From: Cohnella zeiphila
Lineage (GTDB): Bacteria > Bacillota > Bacilli > Paenibacillales > Paenibacillaceae
Length of the DNA: 64,000 nt
Direction of reading: 5' to 3'
Assembly (NCBI RefSeq): GCF_014212055.1
Contig: NZ_JACJVO010000027.1
Coordinates: 62,001 to 126,000 of the forward strand
Shown: piece after piece, positions 17,994-27,176 of the stretch
How positions within the stretch are numbered: the stretch's first letter is position 1
How the letters are laid out: every line of letters starts with the position of its first letter
Translations under genes and position numbers: made by a program
Notes under the pieces: generated by a model
Databases searched by the model: none
The model's input: the letters and a program-made list of their open reading frames with translations, nothing else
What the model was told of the DNA's origin: nothing

Positions 17994-18098
17994 GATGTAT
18001 TGTATATTGCACAAACACATCCTCTTACATTTCCATAGATTTGTCAATGGGGAGATGTCGAGCTGATCATGTCGGCTATGGCAGACGCCTTCCCTGCA

Positions 18099-18848
18099 TT
18101 AATCGCCGGGAGAGAGACGCGCCGCCAGTTCGTTTATTTCCTTGAGCGCCGCGTCCCGCTTGCCTTCCCAGTGATGAACCGGCATGGAGCAGCTGACCGC
18201 CGCGGCGGCGGAGCCGGTAGCGTCGCGAACGGGAGCGGCGACGCAACAGAATCCCATGATGCCTTCCTGGATGTCGGTGGAGTAGCCTTGCAGCCGTACC
18301 TTTTTCAGCTCTTCGAAGAGAGCTTCGCGCGAGCCGATCGTGTGCACGGTGATTTTGGGCAGCGTCTCCTCGGGGAACAGACGGCGCAGCTTTGCTTCGT
18401 CCATGCCCGACAACAGCGACTTGCCGAGGCCGGTGGCGTGAGCGGGGAAGCGGACGCCCGGTCCGGACACCATCTGGACGGGACTCGGAGCCTCGACTTT
18501 CGCCAAATACAGCGTGTCGGCGCCCTCAAGCACGGCCAGCTGAATCGATTCCTGAAGCCGGTTCATGACCGGTTCGGCCAGCCGGCGGAATTCTTCGACC
18601 AGATCGTATTGGCGGAAGAACCCGCTGCCGAACCGGCCGAGGGCGGAGCCGACGGCATAGGTTTCGTTGCGGTCCCGGGTGATCCACTGCAGCCGCTCCA
18701 TTGTCTGCAGCAGGGAATAGAGAGTGCTTTTGCTGATATTCAGTTTCTTGGCCAGATCGGACAGCTTCCAGCGATTCGGTTCATCGGTAAGTACCGTCAA
18801 AACGGCATGCGCGCGGTCCAGGGCGGGGACGCTGTACTTTTGGTCCAA
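18099..18848 (-). CDS. IclR-family transcriptional regulator
   Basis: 249 residues. The N-terminal winged helix-turn-helix (KLSDLAKKLNISKSTLYSLLQTM) is followed by the IclR effector domain with LGKSLLSGM, GYSTDIQEGIMGFCCVAAPV and AAVSCSMP. The start is TTG 18848, about 12 bases after AAAGGA. IclR proteins of this type sense small organic acids such as glyoxylate or pyruvate. It lies between the FAH/malic-enzyme operon and malate synthase, each preceded by the same palindrome. Confidence 0.92.
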   Translation of the reverse strand: MDQKYSVPALDRAHAVLTVLTDEPNRWKLSDLAKKLNISKSTLYSLLQTMERLQWITRDRNETYAVGSALGRFGSGFFRQYDLVEEFRRLAEPVMNRLQESIQLAVLEGADTLYLAKVEAPSPVQMVSGPGVRFPAHATGLGKSLLSGMDEAKLRRLFPEETLPKITVHTIGSREALFEELKKVRLQGYSTDIQEGIMGFCCVAAPVRDATGSAAAAVSCSMPVHHWEGKRDAALKEINELAARLSPGD

Positions 18849-19061
18849 AGGGGATCCATCCTTTCGGTTTTTCGGTTGAAATCGTACGGTGCGGGTATTC
18901 TCTTAAAAAACATTTATGGCCTTGCCGGGCCGCGGCTAGGATAAATGGGACCCGCGCGTTTGGCATTATGAACTACATTCCGATGCTACCATCGGCCTAA
19001 AGCGTCGTCAAATGGAGCGACAAGGCAAGTAAACAGCGGATCGAGAGGCTGTCGCCGAGTA

Positions 19062-19090
19062 TTGACCATCCGGGGCAGGAGGTGTACACT
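19062..19090 (+). promoter_or_regulatory. Candidate sigma-A promoter of malate synthase
   Basis: TTGACC, a 17-base spacer and TACACT. Transcription would start near 19097, placing the palindrome just downstream as a roadblock. A second option is TTGCAA (19095) with TATAAT (19120), 19 bases apart, in which the palindrome covers the -10 box. Confidence 0.5.
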
Positions 19091-19111
19091 CAAATTGCAA
19101 TATCAAGAACG

Positions 19112-19131
19112 TTGTTCATTATAATGAACAA
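19112..19131. promoter_or_regulatory. Palindromic operator, copy 2 (putative IclR-family site)
   Basis: TTGTTCATTATAATGAACAA is a perfect 20-bp palindrome that contains the 16-bp core of copy 1. It lies 50 bases before the malate synthase start and overlaps or follows its promoter. Confidence 0.78.
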
Positions 19132-19181
19132 ACGGAAGAAGAACGGGTTCGCCCGCGGAAATGCCGAAGGAGGAGAAGCGA

Positions 19182-21362
19182 TTGCGTTATGTCCAAGTGA
19201 ATCGCCTGCAGGTGGCTGCGGAGCTTTATGAGTTTGTGAATGCAAAAGCGCTTCCCGGAAGCGAAGTGACGACGGAGCGGTTCTGGTCCGGCTTCGACGC
19301 TCTCGTACACGATCTGGCTCCCAAGAATCGGGAACTGCTCGCCGAACGGGATCGTCTACAGCGTCTGATCGACGATTGGCACCGGAATCGCAAAGGCGGC
19401 TTCGACTTGGCGGCGTATAAGTCGTTCTTGCACGAAATCGGCTATCTGGAGCCTGATGCCGGCGATTTCACGGCCACGACGGACAATGTGGACGACGAGG
19501 TCGCGCTGCTGGCGGGTCCGCAGCTGGTCGTGCCGGTAAACAACGCGCGGTATGCCTTGAACGCCGCAAACGCGCGGTGGGGCAGCCTGTACGACGCGCT
19601 TTACGGAACGGACGCGGTAATCGAGGAGAATGGGGCGCAGCGGACGAAGGAGTACAATCCGGTCCGCGGCGAGAAGGTTATCGCGTTCGCGAAGCGTTTC
19701 CTTGACGATTCGTTCCCGCTTCTTGAAGGCTCTCATCGGGATGCGGTCGCCTATGCCGCCTCCGCCGGCCGCCTGCTCGTCGGCTTGACCGACGGGACGA
19801 AGACCGGGCTGAAGCGGCCCGAACAGTTCGCCGGCCATCAGGGCTCTGAAGAAGCGCCCGCGGCGGTGCTGCTTCGTCATCACGGCCTGCACGCGGAGAT
19901 TCAGATGGATCGCAGCCACCCCATCGGACGGACGGATCCGGCCGGCATCAAGGATATCGTGCTGGAGTCGGCGCTCACGACCATTATGGACTGCGAAGAT
20001 TCCGTCGCGGCCGTCGACGCCGAGGACAAAATGCAGGTGTACGGCCATTGGCTCGGCTTGATGAAGGGAGATCTGACCGCCTCGTTCGAGAAGGACGGCC
20101 GTGCGCTGACGCGGACGCTGAATCCCGACCGGAGCTACCTATCGCCACAAGGGGAACCTTTCACCCTGCCGGGGCGCTCGCTCCTGTTCATCCGCAACGT
20201 CGGACATTTGATGACGACATGCGCCGTGCTGGACAAAGACGGCCGGGAAGTGCCGGAGGGCATTCTGGACGCGGCCGTGACGAGCGTTATCGCCAAACAT
20301 GCGCTTCTGAACAATGGCCGGTTCGTCCATTCGCGGAAGGGGTCGGTGTATATCGTCAAACCGAAGATGCACGGCCCGAAGGAAGTCGCGTTCGCGAACG
20401 AGCTGTTCGACCGGGTGGAAGACATGCTTGGCATGGAGCGGCATACGCTGAAGATCGGTCTCATGGACGAGGAACGCCGCACATCGATCAATCTGAAGGC
20501 GTGCATCCGCGAGGTGAGGCACCGGATCGTGTTCATCAACACCGGATTTCTGGACCGGACCGGGGACGAGATTCATACGTCGTTGGAAGCGGGACCGATG
20601 ATTCGCAAGAACGATATGAAGTCGTCCCGCTGGCTGCAAAGCTATGAGCAGGCGAACGTATCCACGGGGCTGCGCTGCGGGATGCAGGACCGCGCCCAGA
20701 TCGGCAAAGGCATGTGGGCGATGCCGGACCGGATGAACGAGATGCTGCAGCAGAAGATCGCCCATCCGCAAGCCGGTGCCGACACCGCATGGGTGCCATC
20801 GCCGACGGCGGCGACGCTGCATGCGCTGCATTACCATCAGGTCGATGTGCGCGAAACGCAGAATCGGCTGAAGGAAGCGCCCGCCGCCGACTGGCTTGAC
20901 GATCTGCTTAACATTCCGGTGGAGCGCCATCCCGAGTGGAGCCCGGAGGAGATTCAGCAGGAGCTGGACAACAACGCGCAGGGCATTCTGGGCTATGTCG
21001 TTCGCTGGGTCGAGCAAGGCATCGGCTGTTCCAAGGTGCCTGACATCCGGAATGTCGGGCTGATGGAGGACCGGGCGACGCTTCGCATCTCGAGCCAGCA
21101 TATCGCCAACTGGCTGAGGCATGGCGTCTGCACCGAGGAGCAGGTGAGGGAGACGATGAAGCGGATGGCCGCGGTGGTGGATCGGCAGAATGCGGGAGAC
21201 CCGGCGTATCGGCCGATGGCGCCCGGCTTCGACGATTCCGTGGCATTCCAGGCCGCTTGCGAGCTGGTCTTCGCGGGAGCGAGCCAGCCGAACGGCTATA
21301 CCGAGCCGATCCTGCACCGCCGCCGCCTCGAGTTCAAGGCCCGGGAGGCCCAGCGGGCGTGA
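19182..21362 (+). CDS. glcB: Malate synthase G
   Basis: 726 residues, close to the 723 of the E. coli enzyme. It condenses glyoxylate with acetyl-CoA to malate. Visible family features are [43 protein letters not shown] and the C-terminal IANWLRHGV. Start chosen at TTG 19182 because AAGGAGG lies eight bases upstream; ATG 19161 is in frame but has no ribosome site. No isocitrate lyase is in the window, so glyoxylate may come from glycolate, purines or another route. It is probably co-transcribed with the LrgA/LrgB-type genes. Confidence 0.95.
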   Translation: MRYVQVNRLQVAAELYEFVNAKALPGSEVTTERFWSGFDALVHDLAPKNRELLAERDRLQRLIDDWHRNRKGGFDLAAYKSFLHEIGYLEPDAGDFTATTDNVDDEVALLAGPQLVVPVNNARYALNAANARWGSLYDALYGTDAVIEENGAQRTKEYNPVRGEKVIAFAKRFLDDSFPLLEGSHRDAVAYAASAGRLLVGLTDGTKTGLKRPEQFAGHQGSEEAPAAVLLRHHGLHAEIQMDRSHPIGRTDPAGIKDIVLESALTTIMDCEDSVAAVDAEDKMQVYGHWLGLMKGDLTASFEKDGRALTRTLNPDRSYLSPQGEPFTLPGRSLLFIRNVGHLMTTCAVLDKDGREVPEGILDAAVTSVIAKHALLNNGRFVHSRKGSVYIVKPKMHGPKEVAFANELFDRVEDMLGMERHTLKIGLMDEERRTSINLKACIREVRHRIVFINTGFLDRTGDEIHTSLEAGPMIRKNDMKSSRWLQSYEQANVSTGLRCGMQDRAQIGKGMWAMPDRMNEMLQQKIAHPQAGADTAWVPSPTAATLHALHYHQVDVRETQNRLKEAPAADWLDDLLNIPVERHPEWSPEEIQQELDNNAQGILGYVVRWVEQGIGCSKVPDIRNVGLMEDRATLRISSQHIANWLRHGVCTEEQVRETMKRMAAVVDRQNAGDPAYRPMAPGFDDSVAFQAACELVFAGASQPNGYTEPILHRRRLEFKAREAQRA

Positions 21363-21413
21363 GACGGGTAGCCATTCGTCCGCCCGACTGAGAGATAGCG
21401 GGGAGATGGAGCT

Positions 21414-21773
21414 ATGCGGGGAATGGCCATTCTGATGCTGTACAATCTGATCGGCATTGCCGGGAACAAGCTGCTGCACGTGCCGCTGCCCGGCAACGTG
21501 ATCGGCATGATGCTGCTGGCCGCCTCGCTGCTGGCGGGGTGGGTCAAGCTCGCCTGGCTGGAGCAGTCGGCGCAATATTTGCTGAAGCATATGATGCTTT
21601 TTTTCGCTCCGACGATTGTGGGCGTCATCTCTTATTTCGGCGACATCGGGGCGCAGTGGCTGCCGATCGTCGTCAATCTGTTCGTCAGCACGGCGCTGGT
21701 CATGATCGTGACCGGTTGGGTCACGGGCAAGCTGGCCGCCGGCTCCGTAGAGGAGGAAGGGGACCATGGATGA
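21414..21773 (+). CDS. LrgA/CidA-type small membrane protein (PftA-like)
   Basis: 119 residues, about four membrane helices, with the family signature PLPGNVIGMMLLAASL and MMLFFAPTIVGVISY. The family was named for holin-like roles, but the Bacillus subtilis pair PftA/PftB (YsbA/YsbB) transports pyruvate. It lies 51 bases after malate synthase and overlaps the LrgB-type gene by 8 bases. In this setting a pyruvate or short organic-acid transporter is the likelier role (inference). Confidence 0.85.
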   Translation: MRGMAILMLYNLIGIAGNKLLHVPLPGNVIGMMLLAASLLAGWVKLAWLEQSAQYLLKHMMLFFAPTIVGVISYFGDIGAQWLPIVVNLFVSTALVMIVTGWVTGKLAAGSVEEEGDHG

Positions 21774-22458
21774 GCTGCGGGCGTTTGCGGGCGAGCCGAT
21801 GTTCGGCGCGGCGCTGACCGTCGGCGCCTATGCGCTGGCTTTGCGTCTGCACCGGCGTTGGCGGCGGCTGCATCCGCTGTTCGTCGCGACCGGCCTGATG
21901 ATCGCGTTCCTGCTGCTGACGCATATCCCTTACGAGCAGTATCGTCAGGGCGGGGATATCATTACCTTTTTTCTCGGGCCGACGACCGTTGCGCTGGCGG
22001 TGCTGCTCTACAAAGCCGTTCTGACGATGCGCCGCCATCTAAGGGCGGTAGCTGTCGGCGTCGTCTGCGGCTCGGCTGCGGGGCTCGCTTCGTCCGCGCT
22101 TGTCGTATGGCTGCTCGGCGGATCGCGGGAACTGCTGCTGACGATGCTGCCGAAGTCGTCGACATCGGCGATCGCGATCGAGATTGCCGGCGGACTGGGC
22201 GGCAATCCGCAGCTGGCCGGCGTGTTCACCGTGCTGACGGGTCTTATCGGCAGCATGTTCGGTCCCGCGATGCTGAAGCTGCTGCGCCTAAGGAGCGACA
22301 CGGCGATTGGAGCCGCAGTCGGCACGGCCGCGCACGGCATCGGCACCGGCCGACTCGTGCGCGAGTCCGAGACGCAGGCCGGCATCAGCGGGTTGGCCAT
22401 GAGTCTGACGGGCGTCGTCGTCAGCATGCTGACGGTGCCGCTGAACGGGTGGATGTAG
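21766..22458 (+). CDS. LrgB/CidB-type membrane protein (PftB-like)
   Basis: 230 residues, several membrane helices. Family stretches are FLGPTTVALAVLLYK, LPKSSTSAIAIEIAGGLGG, FTVLTGLIGSMFGP and AAHGIGTGRLVRESE. It forms a two-component membrane system with the upstream LrgA-type protein, with which its start overlaps. It ends the plus-strand arm of the C2/C3 acid module; decayed sequence follows immediately. Confidence 0.88.
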   Translation: MDELRAFAGEPMFGAALTVGAYALALRLHRRWRRLHPLFVATGLMIAFLLLTHIPYEQYRQGGDIITFFLGPTTVALAVLLYKAVLTMRRHLRAVAVGVVCGSAAGLASSALVVWLLGGSRELLLTMLPKSSTSAIAIEIAGGLGGNPQLAGVFTVLTGLIGSMFGPAMLKLLRLRSDTAIGAAVGTAAHGIGTGRLVRESETQAGISGLAMSLTGVVVSMLTVPLNGWM

Positions 22459-22498
22459 CGCGGGCCGGAGCATGCATAAAGCAAAGTTACGATCGCTG

Positions 22499-22583
22499 CC
22501 GCCGCCGGCACTCGCCTGCTGCGGATCGTAGAGGACAACGTGGCGGCGTTTGCCGCCGGACAGCCGGTCAATGTCGTCTCATC
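22499..22583 (+). pseudogene. Remnant of a D-2-hydroxyacid dehydrogenase C-terminus
   Basis: Reading from 22501 gives AAGTRLLRIVEDNVAAFAAG followed by QPVNVV, which matches the usual last helix and tail of D-2-hydroxyacid dehydrogenases. Nothing of the rest of the gene is present, and its left end abuts the LrgB-type gene. The call rests on about 26 residues. Confidence 0.5.
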
Positions 22584-23196
22584 CGAAAATATTTGGTCCG
22601 TATCATGGCATTAGGCTGCTTTTCCGTGTGTATACCGATTATATTAATTGGCACCGTATACTATCGTTATACGGAACGAATGACCCTTAATCAGATCGAG
22701 GACGAAGCGGATTCTTCGCTGATGTTCTCCCAAGACCGAGTAGAAAAAATTCTTCAGGCGCTTGAACTCGATTCCTACCGATTAGTCACCAGCAAAATCG
22801 TTCAAGATTCCCTGGATAATTCTCATTTCGATAAGGATCTTATTTTACACGGCGATTTCATCGCCCGCGGCGCCTGTCACCTGTATGCGGCCGATCCGAT
22901 CAAATGCGGCGGGCTGCTGAGCGCGAAACGGGCCGCCACGCTATGCCGGGCGTTCGGCATCCATTACGTGCCGCACAATACGACCCGCGGCATCGGCTTC
23001 GCGGCCGCCCTGCATCTGGCGGCCAGCACGCCGGAGTGCAACAGCTACAATGAATCGAGAAAAACAATTTGCGCGGACAGATGCTGCGGACGGAATTCAA
23101 TGTAAGCCAAGGGCGAATCCGCGTGCCCGACGGTCCGGGTCTCGGCATCGAACCGGACGAGGAGAAAATGAACAGTCTGCTGACCGTCGTGAAATA
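22584..23196 (+). pseudogene. Mosaic remnant: sensor/AraC-type N-terminus joined to enolase-superfamily C-terminus
   Basis: From 22584 the frame reads like the membrane-anchored N-terminus of a Paenibacillus-type AraC regulator or sensor (ALGCFSVCIPIILIGTVYYR, then EDEADSSLMFSQDRVEKIL). Near 22845-22860 it changes abruptly, in the same frame, to an enolase-superfamily C-terminal part (GDFIARGACHLYAADPIKCG, then GIHYVPHNT and AAALHLAASTPECN). A frameshift near 23055-23066 moves the last piece (LRGQMLRTEFNVSQGRIRVP, then GPGLGIEPDEEKM) into another frame, ending at TAA 23196. Base composition changes at the junction from AT-rich to GC-rich. There is no intact start. Confidence 0.75.
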
Positions 23197-23272
23197 AAGA
23201 ATACAAGTTGGTTGCGCGGACATAATGGTTTAATACTTGTATTCAAGAATAAGATGCGGAGGCGCTAATGCA

Positions 23273-23452
23273 ATGTCGAATAAAAAAAACTATTATGCGT
23301 TTGAGGCCCCATCCGGCACCATAATCGAATTTAAAGCGACCAGCCTGCAGCAGGCCATGACGATGAAAAAGACAAAGGCTCGCGAACTGGGCATTCCCAA
23401 AGAAGCTTTCGAGCTCAGAACGATACGCAAGAAACCGACACAGACCGCCTGA
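23273..23452 (+). CDS. Small protein of unknown function
   Basis: 59 residues. ATG 23273 lies ten bases after GGAGG. The protein is basic and contains FEAPSGTIIEFKATSLQQAM. Its stop is followed 34 bases later by a strong terminator, which supports a real transcript. It resembles no family I recognise, and no signal peptide or membrane segment is visible. Confidence 0.6.
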   Translation: MSNKKNYYAFEAPSGTIIEFKATSLQQAMTMKKTKARELGIPKEAFELRTIRKKPTQTA

Positions 23453-23485
23453 CTTGGTATTTCATAGAGAGACGTATTCCGAATC

Positions 23486-23513
23486 AAGTCCGCGTAGCCC
23501 GCGGGCTTTTTTT
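23486..23513 (+). terminator. Rho-independent terminator
   Basis: Stem AAGTCCGCG/CGCGGGCTT (one G-U pair), 5-nt loop, then seven T. It follows the 59-residue gene. Confidence 0.85.
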
Positions 23514-23643
23514 AATAAACGATCCCCCTTATCCGAGAAATGTGAAATTAGGCTGAATATAACGCGGCTTTGAGCCGATGAAAGATACAGAAGCACCCAT
23601 GGAAATTATTGAAATTAGTGGGCGATGAAGGGCTGGGCTTATC

Positions 23644-24057
23644 ATGAGCGAAAATATGAAATACTTTTTTTATTTTGTCCTTATTCTTGTAGGACTCTCC
23701 GTACTTCAAAAGCTTCTTAAAGGAAAAGGCAATACCTCGTCGCGCAGAAACCAAGCGAGACCTATTCGTAATTCCTCTCACCACTCGTATTCCAGCACTT
23801 CATCCCGGATCGTTGGTAGTCGGACTGGCGATGTTTACTTAGGATCTAATGAGAGTATTGTACAAGAGGTTGTAATTACCGAGGTCATGAGCGGGGTATT
23901 AGAGGTTGATGCAGATGGGCAGGGCAATGAAGAATTTAGCGAAAACAATTGGGATGATACTTCGGAGAGTTTCGATTCATACGACGACTCGGAAGGCGGA
24001 GACAGCTATGACGATGGGGGTTCTGACAGCTCAGATAGCGGAGACAGCTCTGATTGA
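23644..24057 (+). CDS. Membrane-anchored protein with acidic Ser/Asp-rich tail, unknown
   Basis: 137 residues. Residues about 6-22 form one membrane helix (YFFYFVLILVGLSVL), followed by a basic Ser/Asn-rich region. The last 40 residues are almost all Asp, Ser, Gly and Glu (GGDSYDDGGSDSSDSGDSSD). Such tails are disordered and may bind cations or charged partners. Only a weak ribosome site (GAAGGG) precedes the ATG. Codon use is AT-richer than in flanking genes, which suggests recent acquisition. No family recognised. Confidence 0.6.
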   Translation: MSENMKYFFYFVLILVGLSVLQKLLKGKGNTSSRRNQARPIRNSSHHSYSSTSSRIVGSRTGDVYLGSNESIVQEVVITEVMSGVLEVDADGQGNEEFSENNWDDTSESFDSYDDSEGGDSYDDGGSDSSDSGDSSD

Positions 24058-24097
24058 AACGTAAACCAATTTTATAAAAAAGAGAAATTTGTCTGCT

Positions 24098-24229
24098 ATG
24101 GCCAAGAGAAAGAGGAGAAGGAAGGACAGTACAACAGAATCGTTGCTTGCGGGGCTTTTACTCCTGTCTCTCTGTGCGGGTTTGAAACTTTTCGGGACGA
24201 TGACTGGTGCTGCGATCACCTGCGGTTAA
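24098..24229 (+). CDS. Short basic membrane ORF, possibly a truncated Mrr-type protein
   Basis: 43 codons: MAKRKRRRKDSTT, one hydrophobic helix, stop. The start resembles the N-terminus of membrane-anchored restriction-endonuclease-like (Mrr) proteins, which carry a run of Lys/Arg before two helices, but no nuclease domain follows. It could be a remnant of such a gene or a chance ORF. No good ribosome binding site is visible. Confidence 0.3.
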   Translation: MAKRKRRRKDSTTESLLAGLLLLSLCAGLKLFGTMTGAAITCG

Positions 24230-24230
24230 C

Positions 24231-24839
24231 TCACAAACGACTGGTATGGGTCAAGTCAATTAAGATGTTCTCCAGTTCATTATCGTGCCAGTAAATTTCG
24301 GCACGCATGCGGCAGCCAACAGGCAATAAAGGAATCTCAAGCTTTAAATTGGAGTAATTATTTTCATTTAAGGTGAAGGGTTGCTCGGCTAGTGGATTAG
24401 AAAGATCATCCAAGTTGTGGATCTTGAGATGGCCTTCCCTGGACGCAATTCTCACTCGTTCTGTGCTTAAACGCGTCACAAAAGTGACCGTCGTTTTTTC
24501 GGGAAGGAACGGCAGATCCAGAGATATGCTGGGGTAGTCATTTTTCGGCGCATCTGTGATGCGTTCTACGACGGGTTCATGAGCAAATAGCGTGAAGTTT
24601 TTTTTGTTGGATCGTCTGGAGGAATGATAAGGTGGAACAAGCAGCGGTACCGCAATTCGTTTTGGCGTGTCAAAAAGTTATATTCGAGCGTATAGGTCGG
24701 CCCTTTAAGCCACGCCCAGATGTCTCTCTCGAGCGTTTCAGGATGGCCAATGTATATGTATTTGACGACAGCGTTAATTGTAATGTTCGAACCGAGATCA
24801 GTTGCACCTGTGAAGCAGGAACGACTTTTTGCATACGGT
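24231..24839 (-). pseudogene. Frameshifted hypothetical gene without a start
   Basis: On the minus strand from about 24839 one frame reads convincingly as protein (GATDLGSNITINAVVKYIYI, then GHPETLERDIWAWLKGPTYT). It then shifts near 24640-24670 into a second frame that runs to the stop at 24231 (RIAVPLLVPPYHSSRRSNKK, FAHEPVVERI, then GCRMRAEIYWHDNELENILI). Only the last 82 codons have a start-like codon in frame. The two halves fit as one broken protein of about 200 residues, rich in beta-strand pattern. I do not recognise the family. Confidence 0.55.
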
Positions 24840-24886
24840 AGACAGGTCTCCCTCCGGTTGAGCGACTAGCTATCGGCTGCGCAAGT

Positions 24887-24926
24887 AAAAAGCGGCGATG
24901 CGGGATAAGCCCCGCACCGCCGTTTT
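24887..24926 (-). terminator. Terminator of yhbH
   Basis: Read on the minus strand, CGGCGGTGCGGG/CCCGCATCGCCG forms a 12-bp stem with one G-U pair and a 6-nt loop, followed by five T. It starts about 20 bases after the yhbH stop. Confidence 0.88.
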
Positions 24927-24943
24927 CAGTCTCCGGCTTCGGA

Positions 24944-26092
24944 TTACCCCACCGCCTCGCGCTTGCGGAAGAACGTCTTCAGCGCGTGGTAAATCTCGTT
25001 TTTCTCCTTGATGACGTAGTAGAGGAACTGCGGATGGTCCAGATGCTTGTAGGCCGACATCAGCGTGCTGCTGCGGTTGTACTGGTTCACTTCCCCGTAT
25101 CCGAAAATATTGGCGCGCTGCATGATCTCGTGGATGAGACGGACGCAGCGCTCGTTGTCGCTCGTCAGGTTGTCGCCGTCGGAGAAGTGGAACGGGTAAA
25201 TGTTGTAGCTGCTGGACGGAAAGCGGCTGTCCATGATCTCCAGGGCTTTGATGTAGGCGGACGAACAAATGGTGCCGCCGCTTTCCCCGCGCGTGAAGAA
25301 TTCTTCCTCGGTCACTTCCTTCGCTTCCGTATGATGCGCGATAAAGACGATCTCCACCTTTTCATACTGGCGTCTGAGAAATCTCGTCATCCAGAAGAAG
25401 AAGGAGCGCGCGCAATATTTCTCGAAGCTTCCCATCGAACCCGACGTATCCATCATGGCGATGATGACGGCGTTGTTCTGGGGCTTCACGATATCCTCCC
25501 ATGTCTTGAAACGCAAGTCGTCCGGCGAGATGCCGGCGATTCCGGGATGTCCGTCCCGGGAGTTCCGCCGCAGATTCTCCAGAATGGTCCGCTTCTTGTC
25601 GATGTTGGACATGATGCCCTTGCGCCGCACGTCGTTGAAGCGGACGTCCTTCACCTCGATCTCTTCCTTGTCCTTGCGCTTCAGATAAGGAAGCTCCAAT
25701 TCTTCGAACAGCAGGCTTTCCAGTTCCTCGATCGAGATCTCGGCTTCGACGACGTCCTCCCCCGGCTGATCGCCGGCGCCGCCCTCCCCTTTGCCGGGGC
25801 CGCTGGCCGGATCGGTTCCAAGTACGTCGCCGACTTGGCTGTCCCCGCTGCCCTGGCCGACATGCTTGCTCTTGTTATGGTTGTAGACGAACCGGTATTC
25901 GTCCAGGCTGCGAATCGGAATCTTGATGATTTGCCTGCCGTCGGACAGAATGATGTTCTCCTCCGACAGCAGATCGGGCAAGTTCTGCTTGATCGCTTCG
26001 CGAACCTTCTGCTGATGCCGGGACTGATCCTGGTATCCTTTGCGATGAAGCGACCAATCGTCCTTCGACACGATAAACAAAGGTTCACTCAT
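24944..26092 (-). CDS. yhbH: Sporulation protein YhbH (DUF444)
   Basis: 382 residues, typical length. It begins with [20 protein letters not shown]. The middle is rich in Gly and Glu. The second half is a von Willebrand-like fold with the metal-site motif [24 protein letters not shown] and [13 protein letters not shown]. In Bacillus, yhbH is expressed in the mother cell and acts with the PrkA kinase and SpoVR. It stands alone here, reads leftward, ends in a strong terminator and diverges from the RpiR-type regulator. Confidence 0.95.
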   Translation of the reverse strand: MSEPLFIVSKDDWSLHRKGYQDQSRHQQKVREAIKQNLPDLLSEENIILSDGRQIIKIPIRSLDEYRFVYNHNKSKHVGQGSGDSQVGDVLGTDPASGPGKGEGGAGDQPGEDVVEAEISIEELESLLFEELELPYLKRKDKEEIEVKDVRFNDVRRKGIMSNIDKKRTILENLRRNSRDGHPGIAGISPDDLRFKTWEDIVKPQNNAVIIAMMDTSGSMGSFEKYCARSFFFWMTRFLRRQYEKVEIVFIAHHTEAKEVTEEEFFTRGESGGTICSSAYIKALEIMDSRFPSSSYNIYPFHFSDGDNLTSDNERCVRLIHEIMQRANIFGYGEVNQYNRSSTLMSAYKHLDHPQFLYYVIKEKNEIYHALKTFFRKREAVG

Positions 26093-26327
26093 TCTATAAG
26101 CACCTCCGTAAGCAGGGTTGTCTCGGCTCTTGTGAAAAAGGGGAGTGTTAACAGAATATTCAAACGGCAGAAGAGTGATGTCGGGACAAGTGTCGAAAAT
26201 TCGGCCTCAATCGTTCGCAAAATCGCGGAAAGCTTGAGAGCGGCGCGGGTTCGCGATGCGGAGGAGCGAATGATTCCTAAAAAATCGAATATGAATTATT
26301 TAATTCTATGCGGCGGAGGCGCTTGCC

Positions 26328-27176
26328 ATGACGTTCCTTCCCTTTGAAGAGATCCTCCGGAGGAAATACGACGAGCTGTCGCCCGGTCAGAAGAAGGCGG
26401 CGGACCACTTGATGAACAATCTGGAGGCTAGCAGCTACGGAACGCTGGCCGCGATCAGCCGGGAAGCGGGCGTCAGCGAGACGACAATCATTCGGCTGTC
26501 CGGCACCTTGGGCTTCCGCGGCTATTCGGATATGCAAAGCCGAATCAGGGACCAGATTCTTCTCTCGGGGCGGCGGAGGGGGAATCCGGACGAAGAAGGA
26601 GCGAGCGACGGCAGCCCCTTCGAGCGTTCGATCGAGCGAGAGATGGACATTTTGCGGCAGATGAAAAACGAACTCGATCCCGGGCTGCTGATGCAAGTCG
26701 CGAAGCGGATCGCAGAGGCGGACCAGATCGCGGTCATCGGCACGCGAACGGCGGGGGCCGCCGCGGATTGGCTGGCGATGACGCTTGGCTGCTGGCGGGA
26801 GCGGGTCCTGTCGGTGCCGCCGGACGGGGATAAGTATCGCGCGCTGCTCGATCTGACGGGGCGGTCGGCCGCGATCGCGATTTCTTTTCCGCGCTATGCG
26901 AGAGCGACGCAGCGGTTCGCCGAAGGCGCAAAGAAGGCGGGAGCAACGCTGGTGGCGGTTACCGACAGCCCGCTGTCGCCGATCGGGCGAATCGCGGATT
27001 TTACGCTGCTTACCCGCAAGAACCGGGACGAGACCGGCCTCGATTCGATCGCCTCCGTCATCAGCCTGCTGAACCTGATGGTCATCGGCGTCAGCCTGCA
27101 GGGGAAAGAGGAAGGAACTCGCCGCTTGCAAAGGCTGGAAGCCATCTGTTCCGATCGTGGCGATCGGTTAGAGTAA
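26328..27176 (+). CDS. MurR/RpiR-family transcriptional regulator
   Basis: 282 residues. The N-terminal helix-turn-helix (TLAAISREAGVSETTIIRLSGTLGFRGYSDMQ) is followed by a SIS sugar-phosphate-binding domain (IAVIGTRTAGAAADWLAM, AIAISFPRYARATQRFAEGA, AVTDSPLSPIGRIAD). ATG 26328 follows GGAGG at eight bases. These regulators sense phosphosugars and usually control adjacent sugar genes, but here the neighbours are yhbH and a DUF423 gene, so the target is not evident. Confidence 0.9.
   Translation: MTFLPFEEILRRKYDELSPGQKKAADHLMNNLEASSYGTLAAISREAGVSETTIIRLSGTLGFRGYSDMQSRIRDQILLSGRRRGNPDEEGASDGSPFERSIEREMDILRQMKNELDPGLLMQVAKRIAEADQIAVIGTRTAGAAADWLAMTLGCWRERVLSVPPDGDKYRALLDLTGRSAAIAISFPRYARATQRFAEGAKKAGATLVAVTDSPLSPIGRIADFTLLTRKNRDETGLDSIASVISLLNLMVIGVSLQGKEEGTRRLQRLEAICSDRGDRLE

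Larger units (their letters stand above)
18849..19181. other. Divergent control region between iclR-type gene and malate synthase
   Basis: 333 bases. It contains the malate synthase promoter candidates and operator copy 2 near its right end. Nothing coding was recognised. Confidence 0.6.

Noticed and set aside
20139-21767. Long minus-strand open frame opposite malate synthase and the LrgA-type gene
   Set aside because: Arg/Pro/His-rich composition and no motif; an antisense shadow of well-supported genes.
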